NCBI GenBank assembly: GCA_016717005.1
Contig: JADJUF010000049.1
Location: 1-64,000, forward strand
Direction: 5' to 3'
DNA: 64,000 nucleotides
DNA from: Myxococcales bacterium
GTDB lineage: Bacteria > Myxococcota_A > Polyangia > Haliangiales > Haliangiaceae
The position numbers and the translations under genes are program-made. The notes below the pieces were generated by a model. That model saw only the letters and a program-made list of their open reading frames with translations, ran no database searches and was not told where the DNA came from. Shown here one piece after another: positions 11,246-20,142 of the stretch. Each line of letters opens with the position of its first letter. Within the stretch, counting starts at the first letter, position 1.

Positions 11246-11527
11246 ATGTCCATCCTCTGGGTCCTGTTCATCGGTGTCATCGTGGGCGCGTTCGCGCGCC
11301 TGCTGATGCCGGGGCGTGGTCCGGCTGGCCTGCTGGTCACGTCGCTGCTCGGCGTGCTCGGCGCGGTGACCGCGCGCCTCATCGGCGTCGCGGGCGGCTG
11401 GTATCGCACGAACGAGACGGCGGGCTTCGTCGCCTCGGTGCTCGGCGCGATGCTGCTGCTGTGGATCTACCGCGGGTACGCGCGGCGCCGGGCTGCGCGA
11501 GAAGCGCGCGAAGCCCAGCGCGCCTGA
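11246..11527 (+). CDS. GlsB/YeaQ/YmgE family membrane protein
   Basis: A 93-aa protein with three hydrophobic segments: ILWVLFIGVIVGAFARLLMP at residues 3-22, LLVTSLLGVLGAVTARLIG at 29-47 and a third near 59-76 (GFVASVLGAMLLLWIY). It ends in a basic tail. The GAFARLLMPGRGP turn and overall size fit the transglycosylase-associated (GlsB/YeaQ) family of small stress-linked inner-membrane proteins, whose exact role is unclear. GAGG 5 nt before the ATG is a usable ribosome binding site. It stands alone. Confidence 0.8.
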   Translation: MSILWVLFIGVIVGAFARLLMPGRGPAGLLVTSLLGVLGAVTARLIGVAGGWYRTNETAGFVASVLGAMLLLWIYRGYARRRAAREAREAQRA

Positions 11528-11707
11528 GCGCGAGCAGCGCCGCGCGACGCGGGGCGAGGATCCGCGGCGCCGGCGCACCCATCGATCGTGCGTGAGCAAG
11601 CGAGCGTGTCGGTGGGCACGTAGATCCGCGTGAACCTGGACCGGGTGACCGGTGCCAAGACACTGGCTCAGGCCCGGCTGCGCGATCGGGGGGCCCGTAG
11701 CCACTCC

Positions 11708-12605
11708 TCAGCCCCCTGCCCCCCGCCGCGCCTCCAGCAGCGCCTCGAGGATCTCGGTACCGTGCGTCCATAGCACCGAGCCGCCGGCGCCCGCCACGAC
11801 GGTGCGCGCGGCGCCGGGGATGCGGCGCGCGAGCGAGGCGCCGAAGTCCAGCGAGTGGAAGGGACTCGTATCGCAGCTGCCGTACCAGAGGTGCACGGGC
11901 TGGCGGAGCTCGTCCGGGTCGAACGGCCAGCGCTGCATCGCCAGGAGCGTGTCGCGCGCGTAGCCGTCCGGCCCTTGGGCGAAGCCCTCGTCGAGGGCGG
12001 ACGCGAAGGCGGCGGCGAACGTCGGCTCGAGGTAGACCGCGCGGTCCACCTCGGGGCTGCGGCTGCTGACCATCTCCTGCAGCGTCGCCGGCGTCATCAT
12101 GCCGCGGAACAGCGCCTCGGCGGCGAGTGGGTCCGCCTCCGCAAGCTCCACGAGCTGCCGGACCTCGGGCGGGAGCATGCCGCGCAGCACCGGCCCCGCC
12201 AGCTCGTCGGTCCCCGAGACCACCGCCACCGCCGAGACGGCGTCGGCCGCGGCGCACGCGAGCGCGAGCGGCGCGCCCTGCGAGAACCCGATGATCGCCG
12301 GCCGCGCGAGCGCGAGCGCCGCGGCGAGCGCGCGGACGTCCGCGGCGGTGTCGAGCAGCGTGCGGCCCGGGTCCGGATCCGAGCCGCCGAGGCCCGGGCC
12401 GGTCGAAGGCGATCAGCCGACACCCAGACGCTCGACCGCGCCGGCGGCAGCCTGAGCAACTGCTCGTGGCCGCGCCCGGTGAGAACAGCACCGGCGCGCC
12501 GTCCGCAGGGCCCCACTCAGACCACGCCATCTTCCGCTCCGGCGCCACACGAGCCGCGCCGCGCCGGGCCGGTGCGCTCGGGCTGCCAGGATCTTGCTCG
12601 GCCAT
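11708..12605 (-). pseudogene. Alpha/beta hydrolase, frameshifted
   Basis: ATG 12605 leads into WSEWGPADGAPVLFSPGAA, the usual first strand and oxyanion loop. A frame change gives RLIAFDRPG. A further frame carries the nucleophile elbow region (ALARPAIIGFSQGAPLALAC; Ser in GFSQG) near 12290. The last 173 codons are intact and include the acid region (WYGSCDTSPFHSLDFG) and a His near the C-terminus (LWTHGTEILEAL). Two indels, near 12460 and 12395, separate the blocks. TAGGCT lies 6 nt before the ATG, a leaderless pattern. Substrate unknown. Confidence 0.65.
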
Positions 12606-12673
12606 GCGATGAGCCTAGCTTCGGGCGGGGCACGGTCGTCGCACGCGCGCACGAGATCGCCTACGCTGCCGCG

Positions 12674-12946
12674 ATGCTCCGCTGCTCGATGCCGTTGTTC
12701 ATGTTGCTGTTCGCCTGCGGCGGCGCTTCGTCGCCCGCGTCGTCGCCCGCCGCCAAGGCCCCGGAGGCCCCCACCGCGTCGCCCGCGGCAGCGCGCCCCG
12801 CCGCCAAGGCCCCGGAGGCTCCCGATCGCGACTATCAGGAGGCGCTGCGCTGCGACGAGGAGTGCGAGACCACGGAGGAAGGCGACGCCGACACCGTCGA
12901 GGCGTACTGCCGCGAGCAGTGCGGGCTGCCGCCGCGCGAGCCGTGA
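12674..12946 (+). CDS. Small Cys-rich lipoprotein
   Basis: A 90-aa protein with a lipoprotein signal (MLRCSMPLFMLLFACGG), a Pro/Ala linker containing two AAKAPEAP repeats, and a short acidic C-terminal domain with four Cys (CDEECETTEEGD, then YCREQCGLPP) that could form two disulfides or bind metal. TACGCT lies 6 nt before the ATG, so the mRNA may be leaderless. It is divergent from the hydrolase at 12605, sharing 68 bp. No family is recognised; it probably sits in the periplasm or outer membrane. Confidence 0.65.
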   Translation: MLRCSMPLFMLLFACGGASSPASSPAAKAPEAPTASPAAARPAAKAPEAPDRDYQEALRCDEECETTEEGDADTVEAYCREQCGLPPREP

Positions 12947-13195
12947 TCCCGCGGGCGGCGTGATGGTCGCGCCTTCCCTCCCCGCCTCGTGCAGCTCGTA
13001 CTAGTGCGCCGACCGGGTGACTGTGATCCGTCCACGGCGTCGAGGCGCCCCAAGGGCGAGGCGCAACGACGAAGGGCTACTGCCTGTAACTCGAGGAGTT
13101 GGAACGAAGCCCATGGGGATGGATCGGCAGGGTTCCCACAGGCGCGAAGCGACCTGAAGGGATCGTGGCGGGTTCAGAATCATCCGGTCGGAGCA
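12947..13195. other. Intergenic, no feature seen
   Basis: About 250 bp between the lipoprotein and the converging sigma factor gene. It is slightly less GC-rich than the genes. No tRNA, terminator or ORF with genome-like codon bias was found. Confidence 0.5.
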
Positions 13196-14203
13196 CTAGG
13201 CGTCGAGCACGGCCGGGAAGCCCCAGGCCGCGAACAGCTCGGGCAGCACGTAGGTCGTGAGCTCGACGATGCGGCCGTGGGCGTCGAGGGACAACGCGGT
13301 GAGGCAGACGGAGTGGTAGCGACCGTCGGGTGCGCGGACATACGCCAGCGCCGCGGGCTCGCCGTTCATCGGCGCGGGCACCATCTTGTAGCGGCCCGGG
13401 CGCGGCTCGCCGTCCCAGGTGCCGGGCGACCGCATCGTCGCGACCACCGCGTCCTTGCCGTCGAGCCAGTACTCCCAGGGCGGCATGTTCATGACCGCGT
13501 CGGTCGCGAGCAGGGCGACGAAGCCATCGAAGTCGCCGCTCTCCCACGCGCGCACGAAGCGCTCGACGACCTCCGCGTGGCTCGGCGCGAGCACCGACGT
13601 CGCCGGTGCCGCGCGCGCGATCGTGGCGCGGGCGCGCTGCAGGGCGCTGTTGATCGCGGCCTCGGTGGTCTCGAGCATGGCGGCGACCTCGACGACGCTC
13701 CAGTCGAGCACGTCGTGGAGGATCAGCGCGGCGCGCTGGCGCGGCGGCAGCACCTGCACGACCCGCACGAGCGCGAGCCGGACGCTCTCGCGCAGGCGCG
13801 CGGCCTGCTCAGGGCTGGGCGCCGTCGGCAGCAACGCGTCCGGGTACGGCTCGATCCACGCGATGTCGGCGCGCGGCGCGGTCGTGGGTGGCCCCGGCGC
13901 GATCGACGGGCTCACGTCCTGCGGGAGCACGCGGCGCGACCGCACCTTGAGCAGATCGAGGCAGGTGTTGGTGACGATCCGGTACATCCACGCGCGGAAG
14001 GTGCCGCGCGGCTCGTAGGTCGCGAGCGCGCGCCACGCCTTGAGCCGTGATTCCTGGAGGGCGTCGTCGGCGTCGTGGAAGCCGCCGAGCATGCGGTAGG
14101 CGTACGCGTGCAGCTCGCGGCCGAGCGGCTCGACGAGCGCACGAAACGCGCGCTCGTCGCCCCCGCGGGCGGCCTGGACCAGGGGATCGAATTCTTCGCT
14201 CAT
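13196..14203 (-). CDS. ECF sigma factor with C-terminal SnoaL-like domain
   Basis: 335 aa. Residues 1-190 are an ECF sigma-70: region 2 (FRALVEPLGRELHAYAYRML, then DADDALQESRLKAWRAL) and region 4 (LPPRQRAALILHDVLDWSVV, then EVAAMLETTEAAINSALQRA). Residues 205-335 form a SnoaL/NTF2-like domain (VERFVRAWESGDFDGFVALL, then MPPWEYWLDGKDAV). This architecture is that of the SigG/ECF-with-SnoaL group, where the extra domain modulates activity in place of a classical anti-sigma factor (family knowledge). It is divergent from the reductase gene at 14270 with 66 bp between, so that gene is a candidate target. Confidence 0.9.
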   Translation of the reverse strand: MSEEFDPLVQAARGGDERAFRALVEPLGRELHAYAYRMLGGFHDADDALQESRLKAWRALATYEPRGTFRAWMYRIVTNTCLDLLKVRSRRVLPQDVSPSIAPGPPTTAPRADIAWIEPYPDALLPTAPSPEQAARLRESVRLALVRVVQVLPPRQRAALILHDVLDWSVVEVAAMLETTEAAINSALQRARATIARAAPATSVLAPSHAEVVERFVRAWESGDFDGFVALLATDAVMNMPPWEYWLDGKDAVVATMRSPGTWDGEPRPGRYKMVPAPMNGEPAALAYVRAPDGRYHSVCLTALSLDAHGRIVELTTYVLPELFAAWGFPAVLDA

Positions 14204-14269
14204 GGACCGATGACCGGCGGGCGCGCCCGTCGTTTCACGACCAGACTACACGGCGAAAGGCCCGTACAG

Positions 14270-14910
14270 ATGAGCATCGCGTTCTTCAGCGTCAGCGTCT
14301 CCCTCGACGGATACCTCGCACCGCCCGGCATGGACCTGGCCCACGCCGGCGATCCGACCTTCGACGACTGGGCGGCCCAGTGGAGCAAGCTCCAGAGCTG
14401 GGTCTTCCCGCTGCGCTTCTTCCGCGAGCGGTTGAAGCTCGGCGACGGCGGCGAGACCGGCACGGACAACCAGATCGTCGAGCACACGTTCGCGCGCACC
14501 GGCGTCAGCATCATGGGCAAGCGCATGTTCGAGCTCGGCGAGGCGATGTGGCCCGAGGAGGCGCCGTTCCACACGCCGGTGTTCGTGCTGACCTCGCAGG
14601 TCCGTGCGCCGTGGGTGCGACCCGGCGGCACGACGTTTCACTTCGTCAACGACGGCATCGCGAGCGCGCTGCGCCAGGCGCGCGCGGTGGCCGGCGACCG
14701 CGACGTCCGCATCGCCGGCGGCGCCGACGTGATCCAGCAGTACCTGCGCGCGGGGCTCGTCGACGAGTTCGCGCTCGCGATCTCGCCGGTCATGCTCGGC
14801 GGCGGGCGCCGGCTCTTCGAAGGCATCGGCCGCGAGGTCGGGGTCGAGCTCGTGGAGACCATCCCATCGCCGCGCGTGACCCACGTGCGCTACGCGCGCG
14901 CGCGCGGTGA
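14270..14910 (+). CDS. Dihydrofolate reductase / RibD-like family protein
   Basis: The start MSIAFFSVSVSLDGYLAPPG and the later VSIMGKRMFELGE, VRIAGGADVIQQYL and ISPVMLGGGRRLF motifs identify the RibD C-terminal/DHFR-like NADPH-binding fold, about 210 aa. The expected end is just after THVRYARA. In the given sequence a (CG)n run at 14893-14906 keeps the frame open into the downstream gene. One extra base there would bring TGA 14908-14910 into frame, the usual length for this family. I therefore end it at 14910. GAAAGG lies 9 nt before ATG. Substrate is unknown; family members reduce folate- or deazaflavin-like compounds. Confidence 0.75.
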
Positions 14911-15259
14911 GCCGCGGCCGGACCTCGAGGTGCGCCCCGACCGGAACCGCGGCGGATCCACGTCGGCGGATCCCGCGGCCCGCTCGCGCGCTGCCGCCGC
15001 CGGGGTAGCGTCGGGAGGACGCGCCCCGGACGCGTCCGCGGCGTCGACGCGAGCGACCTGCGCGCACGACCAGCACGCCGACGCGGTCGCGGATCGCGCG
15101 GTCACGGAGGGCGTCCGCAGCGTCAGGCCCGACGCGCCCACCGACCGGCCCGCGCCTCAGAAAAACGAGGAAGGTCGACGCGCGCTGCCCCATCGGATGC
15201 CGTCGGACGGCCGCAAGAAACGTCTCACCGGGGCGGCGGCCAGGTACAATTCCACTGGG
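14911..15259. other. Intergenic region, open but not convincing as coding
   Basis: The frame from the reductase stays open through this 349-bp stretch, but the implied peptide is low complexity (STSADPAARSRAAAAG and similar) and fits no domain. Near its end, TACAAT at 15245-15250 is the best -10 box in the area. I read it as a linker containing the promoter of the next gene. Confidence 0.5.
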
Positions 15260-16450
15260 GTGTCCGAGGTCGCCGAGAATACTGCGCTCGCCGAGCTGCT
15301 CGGCGCGATCGCCGATCGCAAGATCCGGCGGAAGGTCCAGAAGTTGCTGCAGCTCGGCGAGGAGGCGGTCCGCGCGCTCGGCGAGCTCGACACCGCCATG
15401 TACGCCCACGAGGACGGTGAGGCGCAGATCCAGATCGTCGCGGACGCGGTCCTGAGCCACTTCCGCCGGCTCCTCGAGATGCTCGGCGTGCTGGCGGGCG
15501 AGGCGGCCGCGCCGGGGGCGCCCGACGGCGCCGCCCCCGAGGCGCCGGCCCGGACGTCGTCGCCGCGCATCATCGCCGTGCGCAGCATGACCGACGAGCA
15601 GAAGTGGCGCTCGCTCATCGGCGAGATCGACACGCTCCAGTACGGGCTGAGCTCGGAGCTGCGCGAGTTCGATCGCCGCTTCTCGGACGCGCTGACCCAC
15701 GACCGCATGGAGCAGGCCCTCGTCGATCTCAACGACGCCACGTCCGCGCTGATGGACGGGGTCTTCGCGGTCATGGCGAGCGTGTACGAGTGCTTCCTCG
15801 GGCACGCCGAGCCCGAGCGCATGATCCCGGGGCACCGCGACACCCTCGGCAAGGGCCTGGCGGTGCGCCGCGCGGTCGCCGAGCTGCGGCGCACCGTCCG
15901 CCGTCTCAATCGCACGATCCAGGACCGCGCGACCGCGCCGGCCGCGGCCGAGGCGAACTACCGGAGCGTCGTCGCGGTGATGGTCGACTTCATCGAGCGC
16001 GACGTGTTCTTCTACCTGCGCTCCGACACCCGCAAGGAGTTCCTCCACGTCCGCGAGGTGCTCGAGGCTGGGGACGCCGCGCGCAATCGCAACGACTGCG
16101 AAGGCTTCGACAAGTATCTCGACTCGCTCGCGTTCCTGTCCCAGCGGGGCGTGCTCATCAAGCACGACACCGACCTCAAGGCCAAGATCGCCGCCGAGCT
16201 CGGGCGGGCCCTGGCCTACGCGGCGGTGCTGCCCGACCTGGTGTGCGAGGTGATGCAGGAGGCCTTCGTGAAGGCCGAGCGGCTCTTCGGCCTCAGCGAC
16301 CAGATCGACGCGATCGTCCAGCGGTGGTCGGCGTTGCCCCCGGCGGCCCAGGGCGACGCCGGCGAGGTCGTGCCGCTGGCGCGCGAGCTGCTGGAGCTGG
16401 TGCGGCCCCCGGCGAGCCCGACCGCCCCCGCGAGCGGCGAGTTCTTCTGA
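15260..16450 (+). CDS. Unrecognised 396-aa helical protein
   Basis: Starts at GTG 15260, 9 nt after a TACAAT box. The N-terminal 120 residues are helical (ADRKIRRKVQKLLQLGEEAV), followed by an Ala/Pro linker near residues 90-110. A long helical C-terminal domain follows, with MTDEQKWRSLIGEIDTLQYG, PERMIPGHRDTLGKGLAVRR and DRATAPAAAEANYRSVVAVM. There is no signal peptide or membrane segment, so it is probably cytoplasmic. It stays in frame with the reductase upstream in the given sequence; a natural fusion cannot be excluded. I do not recognise the family. Confidence 0.6.
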   Translation: MSEVAENTALAELLGAIADRKIRRKVQKLLQLGEEAVRALGELDTAMYAHEDGEAQIQIVADAVLSHFRRLLEMLGVLAGEAAAPGAPDGAAPEAPARTSSPRIIAVRSMTDEQKWRSLIGEIDTLQYGLSSELREFDRRFSDALTHDRMEQALVDLNDATSALMDGVFAVMASVYECFLGHAEPERMIPGHRDTLGKGLAVRRAVAELRRTVRRLNRTIQDRATAPAAAEANYRSVVAVMVDFIERDVFFYLRSDTRKEFLHVREVLEAGDAARNRNDCEGFDKYLDSLAFLSQRGVLIKHDTDLKAKIAAELGRALAYAAVLPDLVCEVMQEAFVKAERLFGLSDQIDAIVQRWSALPPAAQGDAGEVVPLARELLELVRPPASPTAPASGEFF

Positions 16451-16486
16451 CCTGATCCGGCGGGGGGCGGTGTCGACCCAACGTGG

Positions 16487-16745
16487 TCAGGCCGTCGCGT
16501 CCGCGAGGGGGCCGGCGAACACCAGCAACGTGGCGATCCGGCCGTCGGTGTCGAGCTCGCCGGCGTCGAAGAACTCGACGCTGGGTCGTGCCGACGGCGT
16601 CGATGACGCTGGTCACGCGGAACCCGAGCACCTGCGGATCGGCGAGGACGCGCGCGATCATGGCCTCGACGCCGGCGCGCCCGCGGATCACGGACGACCG
16701 CGCGACGAGCCGGCCGTCCTCGGCGAAGCAGCCGAGCCCCGAAAC
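16487..16745 (-). pseudogene. SnoaL/NTF2-like remnant
   Basis: The minus strand reads GLGCFAEDGRLVARSS, VIRGRAGVEAMIARVLADPQ, VLGFRVTSVIDAVG and, after a one-base frame change near 16590, SVEFFDAGELDTDGRIATLL to a TGA at 16487-16489. This is the pattern of a SnoaL-like domain with its first helix and strand missing. The truncated 5' end abuts the cytochrome terminator. Confidence 0.5.
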
Positions 16746-16752
16746 GACCGAA

Positions 16753-16777
16753 CCCCGCCGGGGGTGACCCGACGGGG
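16753..16777 (-). terminator. Hairpin terminator after the cytochrome gene
   Basis: On the minus strand CCCCGTCGGG, loop, CCCGGCGGGG forms a 10-bp stem, 28 nt beyond the cytochrome stop. The T-tract after it is weak (TTCGGTCGTTT). Confidence 0.6.
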
Positions 16778-16804
16778 CTGGAGGACGACCGTGGCGCTAT
16801 GGGG

Positions 16805-19621
16805 CTAGCGCTGGTGGACCTCGCCGATGGCGGCGGTCCGGCCGGGGCCGTGGCAGATCACGCACTGCTCCTGCGTGCCACCGGCGGGGACCGACGAGCG
16901 CGGTCCGTAGAAGATGCCGCCCATCGCCTGCATGTGGTTGAGGGCCGGGGTCGAGTCGTGGCAGGCCGAGCACGCGCCGGTGATCGGCGACAGGACCAGC
17001 GTGGTCGGCGCCGCCTCGGTGGTCGCGCCCGTGCCCGCGTTGAACGAGAACCCGCCGCCGTAGTTGGTCACGCCGTCGGAGACCACGTACGGCGAGATCG
17101 TGTAGTAGGTCGAGTTGACCAGCGGGTCGGTGTTGTAGACGCCGGTCGCCACGGTGGTCAGCGGCTCGTTGGCCAGCGCGGTCAGGTTGGCGGCGTTGGA
17201 GAAGTCGTAGGTCCCGGGGACGTGGCAGGTCGTGCACGTGTTGAGGGTGCCGGGGAACTCGACCTCACCGAAGCCAGCGCCGACCGCGGCCGCGTGCCAG
17301 GTGAACGGGGTCGTGCGCTTGCGACCGGCGTGGATGGCGTGGAGGAAGTACTTCGAGCCAGCCGACCAGCCCGAGCTGGTGCGGTTCGGGTTGTGGCAGA
17401 ACGAGCAGGTCGGCCCGTCGTTGCGCTGCCCGGCGTGGAAGTTCGGCTCGACGCCGAGGGTGCCGTGGCACGCCTTGCACTTGGCGTTGTCGACGATGGC
17501 GCGGCGGCCGGTGAAGCCGGTGGCGGTCTTCCAGACGTTGGGCGCCGGGACGCTCAGGCCGCCCTGGGCCTTGCCGTCGGCGGGGACGTTGGGCGTCCAC
17601 GGGAAGCCCATGACGTTGGTCTGGACCAGCGGCGGCGTGCTCGACAGCGAGTAGGTGTACCCGACGCCGCCGGTCAGCATCTTCGCGGTCGCCGGGATCT
17701 GAACGCCGGTGAGCTTGATGGTGTAGTAGCCGGTCGCGTCCGGGCCGGCGATCGTGCCGGCGCCGGTGCCGGTGGCGCTGCCGTCCCAGATCTTCTTGAT
17801 GTAGCCGCTGGCCGACGCGTTGAAGTCGGTCGGCGACGCGTTGCCGTCCTGCGGCACCGCGAACGCGAAGTACACGCTGGGCGAGCCGACGAAGTTGGGC
17901 ATCAGCTCGGTGACCACGCCGGCGCTGTAGGTCTGGAACACCACGTCGGTGCCGTTGCGCTTCAGCTTGAACGTGATCTGCGGACGCTTGATCGCGCCGT
18001 CGAGCCAGGTGTCGACGCTCTTCAGGTCGTAGGTGATCGTGTCGGCGCCAGGCGGGACGTAGCCGCCCGCGGCCACGTACGACGCGTTGGTGTTGTTGTT
18101 GGTGCCGCCCGGGAGCCAGGCGTTGGCGGGGTCGGGCTTGGCGACCGGGACGTGGTACTTGGCGACCGGGAACGGGCCGGCCGGCCCGTGGCACGTCGCG
18201 CACGTGTTGTCGCCGGTCTGGGGGCCACCGAGGTGGTTGCACGGGAGCGGCTTGCCGTCCATGCCATACACGACCGCGCCGCCGGCGCCGCAGGTCTGCG
18301 CCGCCGCGCCGGTGAACGACACGTAGTCGTGGCAGCCCTGGCAGGCCAGCCGGTTCTGGACGGTGTGCGACTGGGTGCCTTGCGTGGCGCTGCCGTGGCA
18401 AGCGTCGCACTGGCGGATGTCGCGGGGGTAGGTCGCCTCGATGCCGTGGAACAGGTTGGCGGTGGCGACCTGCGCGCCGTTGTGGATGCGGTGGATGAAC
18501 GACGCCGAGTCGGCCAGCGGGTTGCTGGTCCGCCCGGGGTTGTGGCAGGTGTTGCACATCGTCGGGTCGACGCGGCCGCCGCCGTGGAACGCCGCCGACG
18601 TCGTGGTCTCGGTCTTGAACTTGGCGTGGCACCCGCTGCACGAGTCCGGCGACACGATCTCGCGGACCGTCGGGGCGCCGGCGCCGCTCGGGACGAAGTA
18701 GTACGGCTCGTTGGCGGCGTAGTAGGTGTTGGCGTTGATCGTGTAGAACAGATCGGTCTGCCGGGTCACCTGGACCCAGACCACGTGGTTGTCGGCGAGG
18801 TGGGCGGCGTCGTAGGCGACGGCGCGCGGCCCGTTGGCCGTGTCGGTGGTCGGGAAGACGTACTGGTACTCACCGGCGCCGCGCCCGATCTCGGTCAGGG
18901 TGCCGTGGCCCGCGGCGGTCCCGGTCGGGTTGTACTGGCCGGGCGTGCCCGCCGGCACCGAGGTGCTCGCGGTCTTGGTGTACATCGTGAGCGGCGAGAC
19001 GATGTCGCTGGCGCTCTTGGTGAAGTAGCCCATCGCGAAGCGCGGCTGCATCGCGGTGTTGATCGAGTAGACGCCCGCCTGGCCGCCGGCGCCGATATCG
19101 AGCGGGAAGCCGCGGTCGTCCCTCATGTTGAAGCGGACCGTGACAGGAGAGGTCGTGCTGACCGACTCGATCTCGACGTTGACGCCGGTGCTCGGCGACA
19201 GCGCGCCGCTCGGCCCGAAGTTACACACGTACGACGTCGCGGCGGCGTTGACCTCGCTGGGGTCGAGCGTGCCGTCGTCGTTGACGTCGACGCCGGTCTC
19301 GATGCGCACGCCGCCGAACGGGCAGTGCATGCCGGCCAGCTCCTCTGCGGTCGTGACCAGCGAGCTGTGGCCGCCACCGCCCGGGTCGCCGTCGCACACG
19401 TACGAGGTCGAGGTGACCTCGCTGGCGTCCAGCGTGCCGTTGTCGTTGGTGTCGACGCCGACCTGGACCACGACGCCGCCGTTGGCGCAGTTGGCCCCCG
19501 GAGGCTCGGCCGAGGTCGTGGCCAGCGCGGTGTGGCCGTCGCCGCCGTTGGGGCCAGGGTCGCCTGTACAGGCGAGTAGCCCGACAACCATCAATCCGAG
19601 TCCAAGTGGTCGCAAGCGCAT
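16805..19621 (-). CDS. OmcA/MtrC family decaheme c-type cytochrome lipoprotein
   Basis: 938 aa from ATG 19621, chosen for the lipoprotein signal (MRLRPLGLGLMVVGLLACTG) and a GGAGAGG ribosome site 6 nt upstream. Residues 30-110 hold two Ca-loop-like repeats (DTNDNGTLDASEV, DVNDDGTLDPSEV). Ten CxxCH heme motifs fall in two groups of five: CSGCH, CNTCH, CDACH, CQGCH and CATCH at roughly 325-475, then CKACH, CSFCH, CTTCH, CSACH and CVICH at 714-920. This is the two-pentaheme layout of outer-surface MtrC/OmcA cytochromes that pass electrons to extracellular acceptors. No MtrA or MtrB porin genes are nearby. A sigma-54-like box lies upstream. Confidence 0.93.
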   Translation of the reverse strand: MRLRPLGLGLMVVGLLACTGDPGPNGGDGHTALATTSAEPPGANCANGGVVVQVGVDTNDNGTLDASEVTSTSYVCDGDPGGGGHSSLVTTAEELAGMHCPFGGVRIETGVDVNDDGTLDPSEVNAAATSYVCNFGPSGALSPSTGVNVEIESVSTTSPVTVRFNMRDDRGFPLDIGAGGQAGVYSINTAMQPRFAMGYFTKSASDIVSPLTMYTKTASTSVPAGTPGQYNPTGTAAGHGTLTEIGRGAGEYQYVFPTTDTANGPRAVAYDAAHLADNHVVWVQVTRQTDLFYTINANTYYAANEPYYFVPSGAGAPTVREIVSPDSCSGCHAKFKTETTTSAAFHGGGRVDPTMCNTCHNPGRTSNPLADSASFIHRIHNGAQVATANLFHGIEATYPRDIRQCDACHGSATQGTQSHTVQNRLACQGCHDYVSFTGAAAQTCGAGGAVVYGMDGKPLPCNHLGGPQTGDNTCATCHGPAGPFPVAKYHVPVAKPDPANAWLPGGTNNNTNASYVAAGGYVPPGADTITYDLKSVDTWLDGAIKRPQITFKLKRNGTDVVFQTYSAGVVTELMPNFVGSPSVYFAFAVPQDGNASPTDFNASASGYIKKIWDGSATGTGAGTIAGPDATGYYTIKLTGVQIPATAKMLTGGVGYTYSLSSTPPLVQTNVMGFPWTPNVPADGKAQGGLSVPAPNVWKTATGFTGRRAIVDNAKCKACHGTLGVEPNFHAGQRNDGPTCSFCHNPNRTSSGWSAGSKYFLHAIHAGRKRTTPFTWHAAAVGAGFGEVEFPGTLNTCTTCHVPGTYDFSNAANLTALANEPLTTVATGVYNTDPLVNSTYYTISPYVVSDGVTNYGGGFSFNAGTGATTEAAPTTLVLSPITGACSACHDSTPALNHMQAMGGIFYGPRSSVPAGGTQEQCVICHGPGRTAAIGEVHQR

Positions 19622-19653
19622 GGCAAACCTCTCCACGATGTTTGCCCCGACGT

Positions 19654-19670
19654 GTGCAAAACCTACACCA
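19654..19670 (-). promoter_or_regulatory. Sigma-54-like promoter of the cytochrome gene
   Basis: Minus strand TGGTGT, AGGTT, TTGCA: the -12 half is perfect and the -24 half keeps TGG. The expected start is near 19643, leaving a 21-nt leader that contains the GGAGAGG ribosome site. Confidence 0.4.
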
Positions 19671-20142
19671 CCCAGGCGAACCCTTCTTAGGGCCGAAATT
19701 TCGCCGGTCCTTGGCCATGAACCGCGCCGCCGCACCAGATCGCCGGCAATTCGCCGCGCATGATCCGATGCGCGCGCAAGGTGTGCGGGCGATCCGGCGT
19801 GGTGCGTCAATGCACCGGCCGCCGCCGCGCCGGAATACGGCTCAAGGCTGGATGTCCCGGGCCACGATGGGGCCCGAAATCCTTTTGATTTCAGATGGAA
19901 GAACGTTCGCTGAGGGATCGCGCCGAGGCTGCGGACGAGCGCGTCACTGGTGGGAACTTGTGGCCGATCGCGCAGCTTTTTCGCTCCGGCGGGTGGCGCG
20001 AGCAGCCTGCGCGCGGCTTGGGTCCGCCGCGATCTCGGTGATCGGGACCGCGGTCGCGCTCCTCCTTATTCCCGTCGACGCGCTCGAGGAGCGGGGCAAG
20101 TCGACCCGTGCGGATGCGCACAATGTGGCAGCGCGCCCCACG
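19671..20142. other. Intergenic, no gene seen
   Basis: About 470 bp with lower GC than its surroundings. ORFs on either strand lack the G/C third-position bias of this genome. It must hold upstream control of the cytochrome; no operator repeat was recognised. Confidence 0.5.

Noticed and set aside
14075..16450. One 791-aa fusion protein
   Set aside because: The linker is low complexity. A one-base change in a CG run gives a normal stop, and a TACAAT box plus GTG marks a separate second gene. Kept as an alternative.
19891..20141. Small minus-strand ORFs in the gap between cytochrome and aminotransferase
   Set aside because: No genome-like third-position bias, no ribosome site, no motif.
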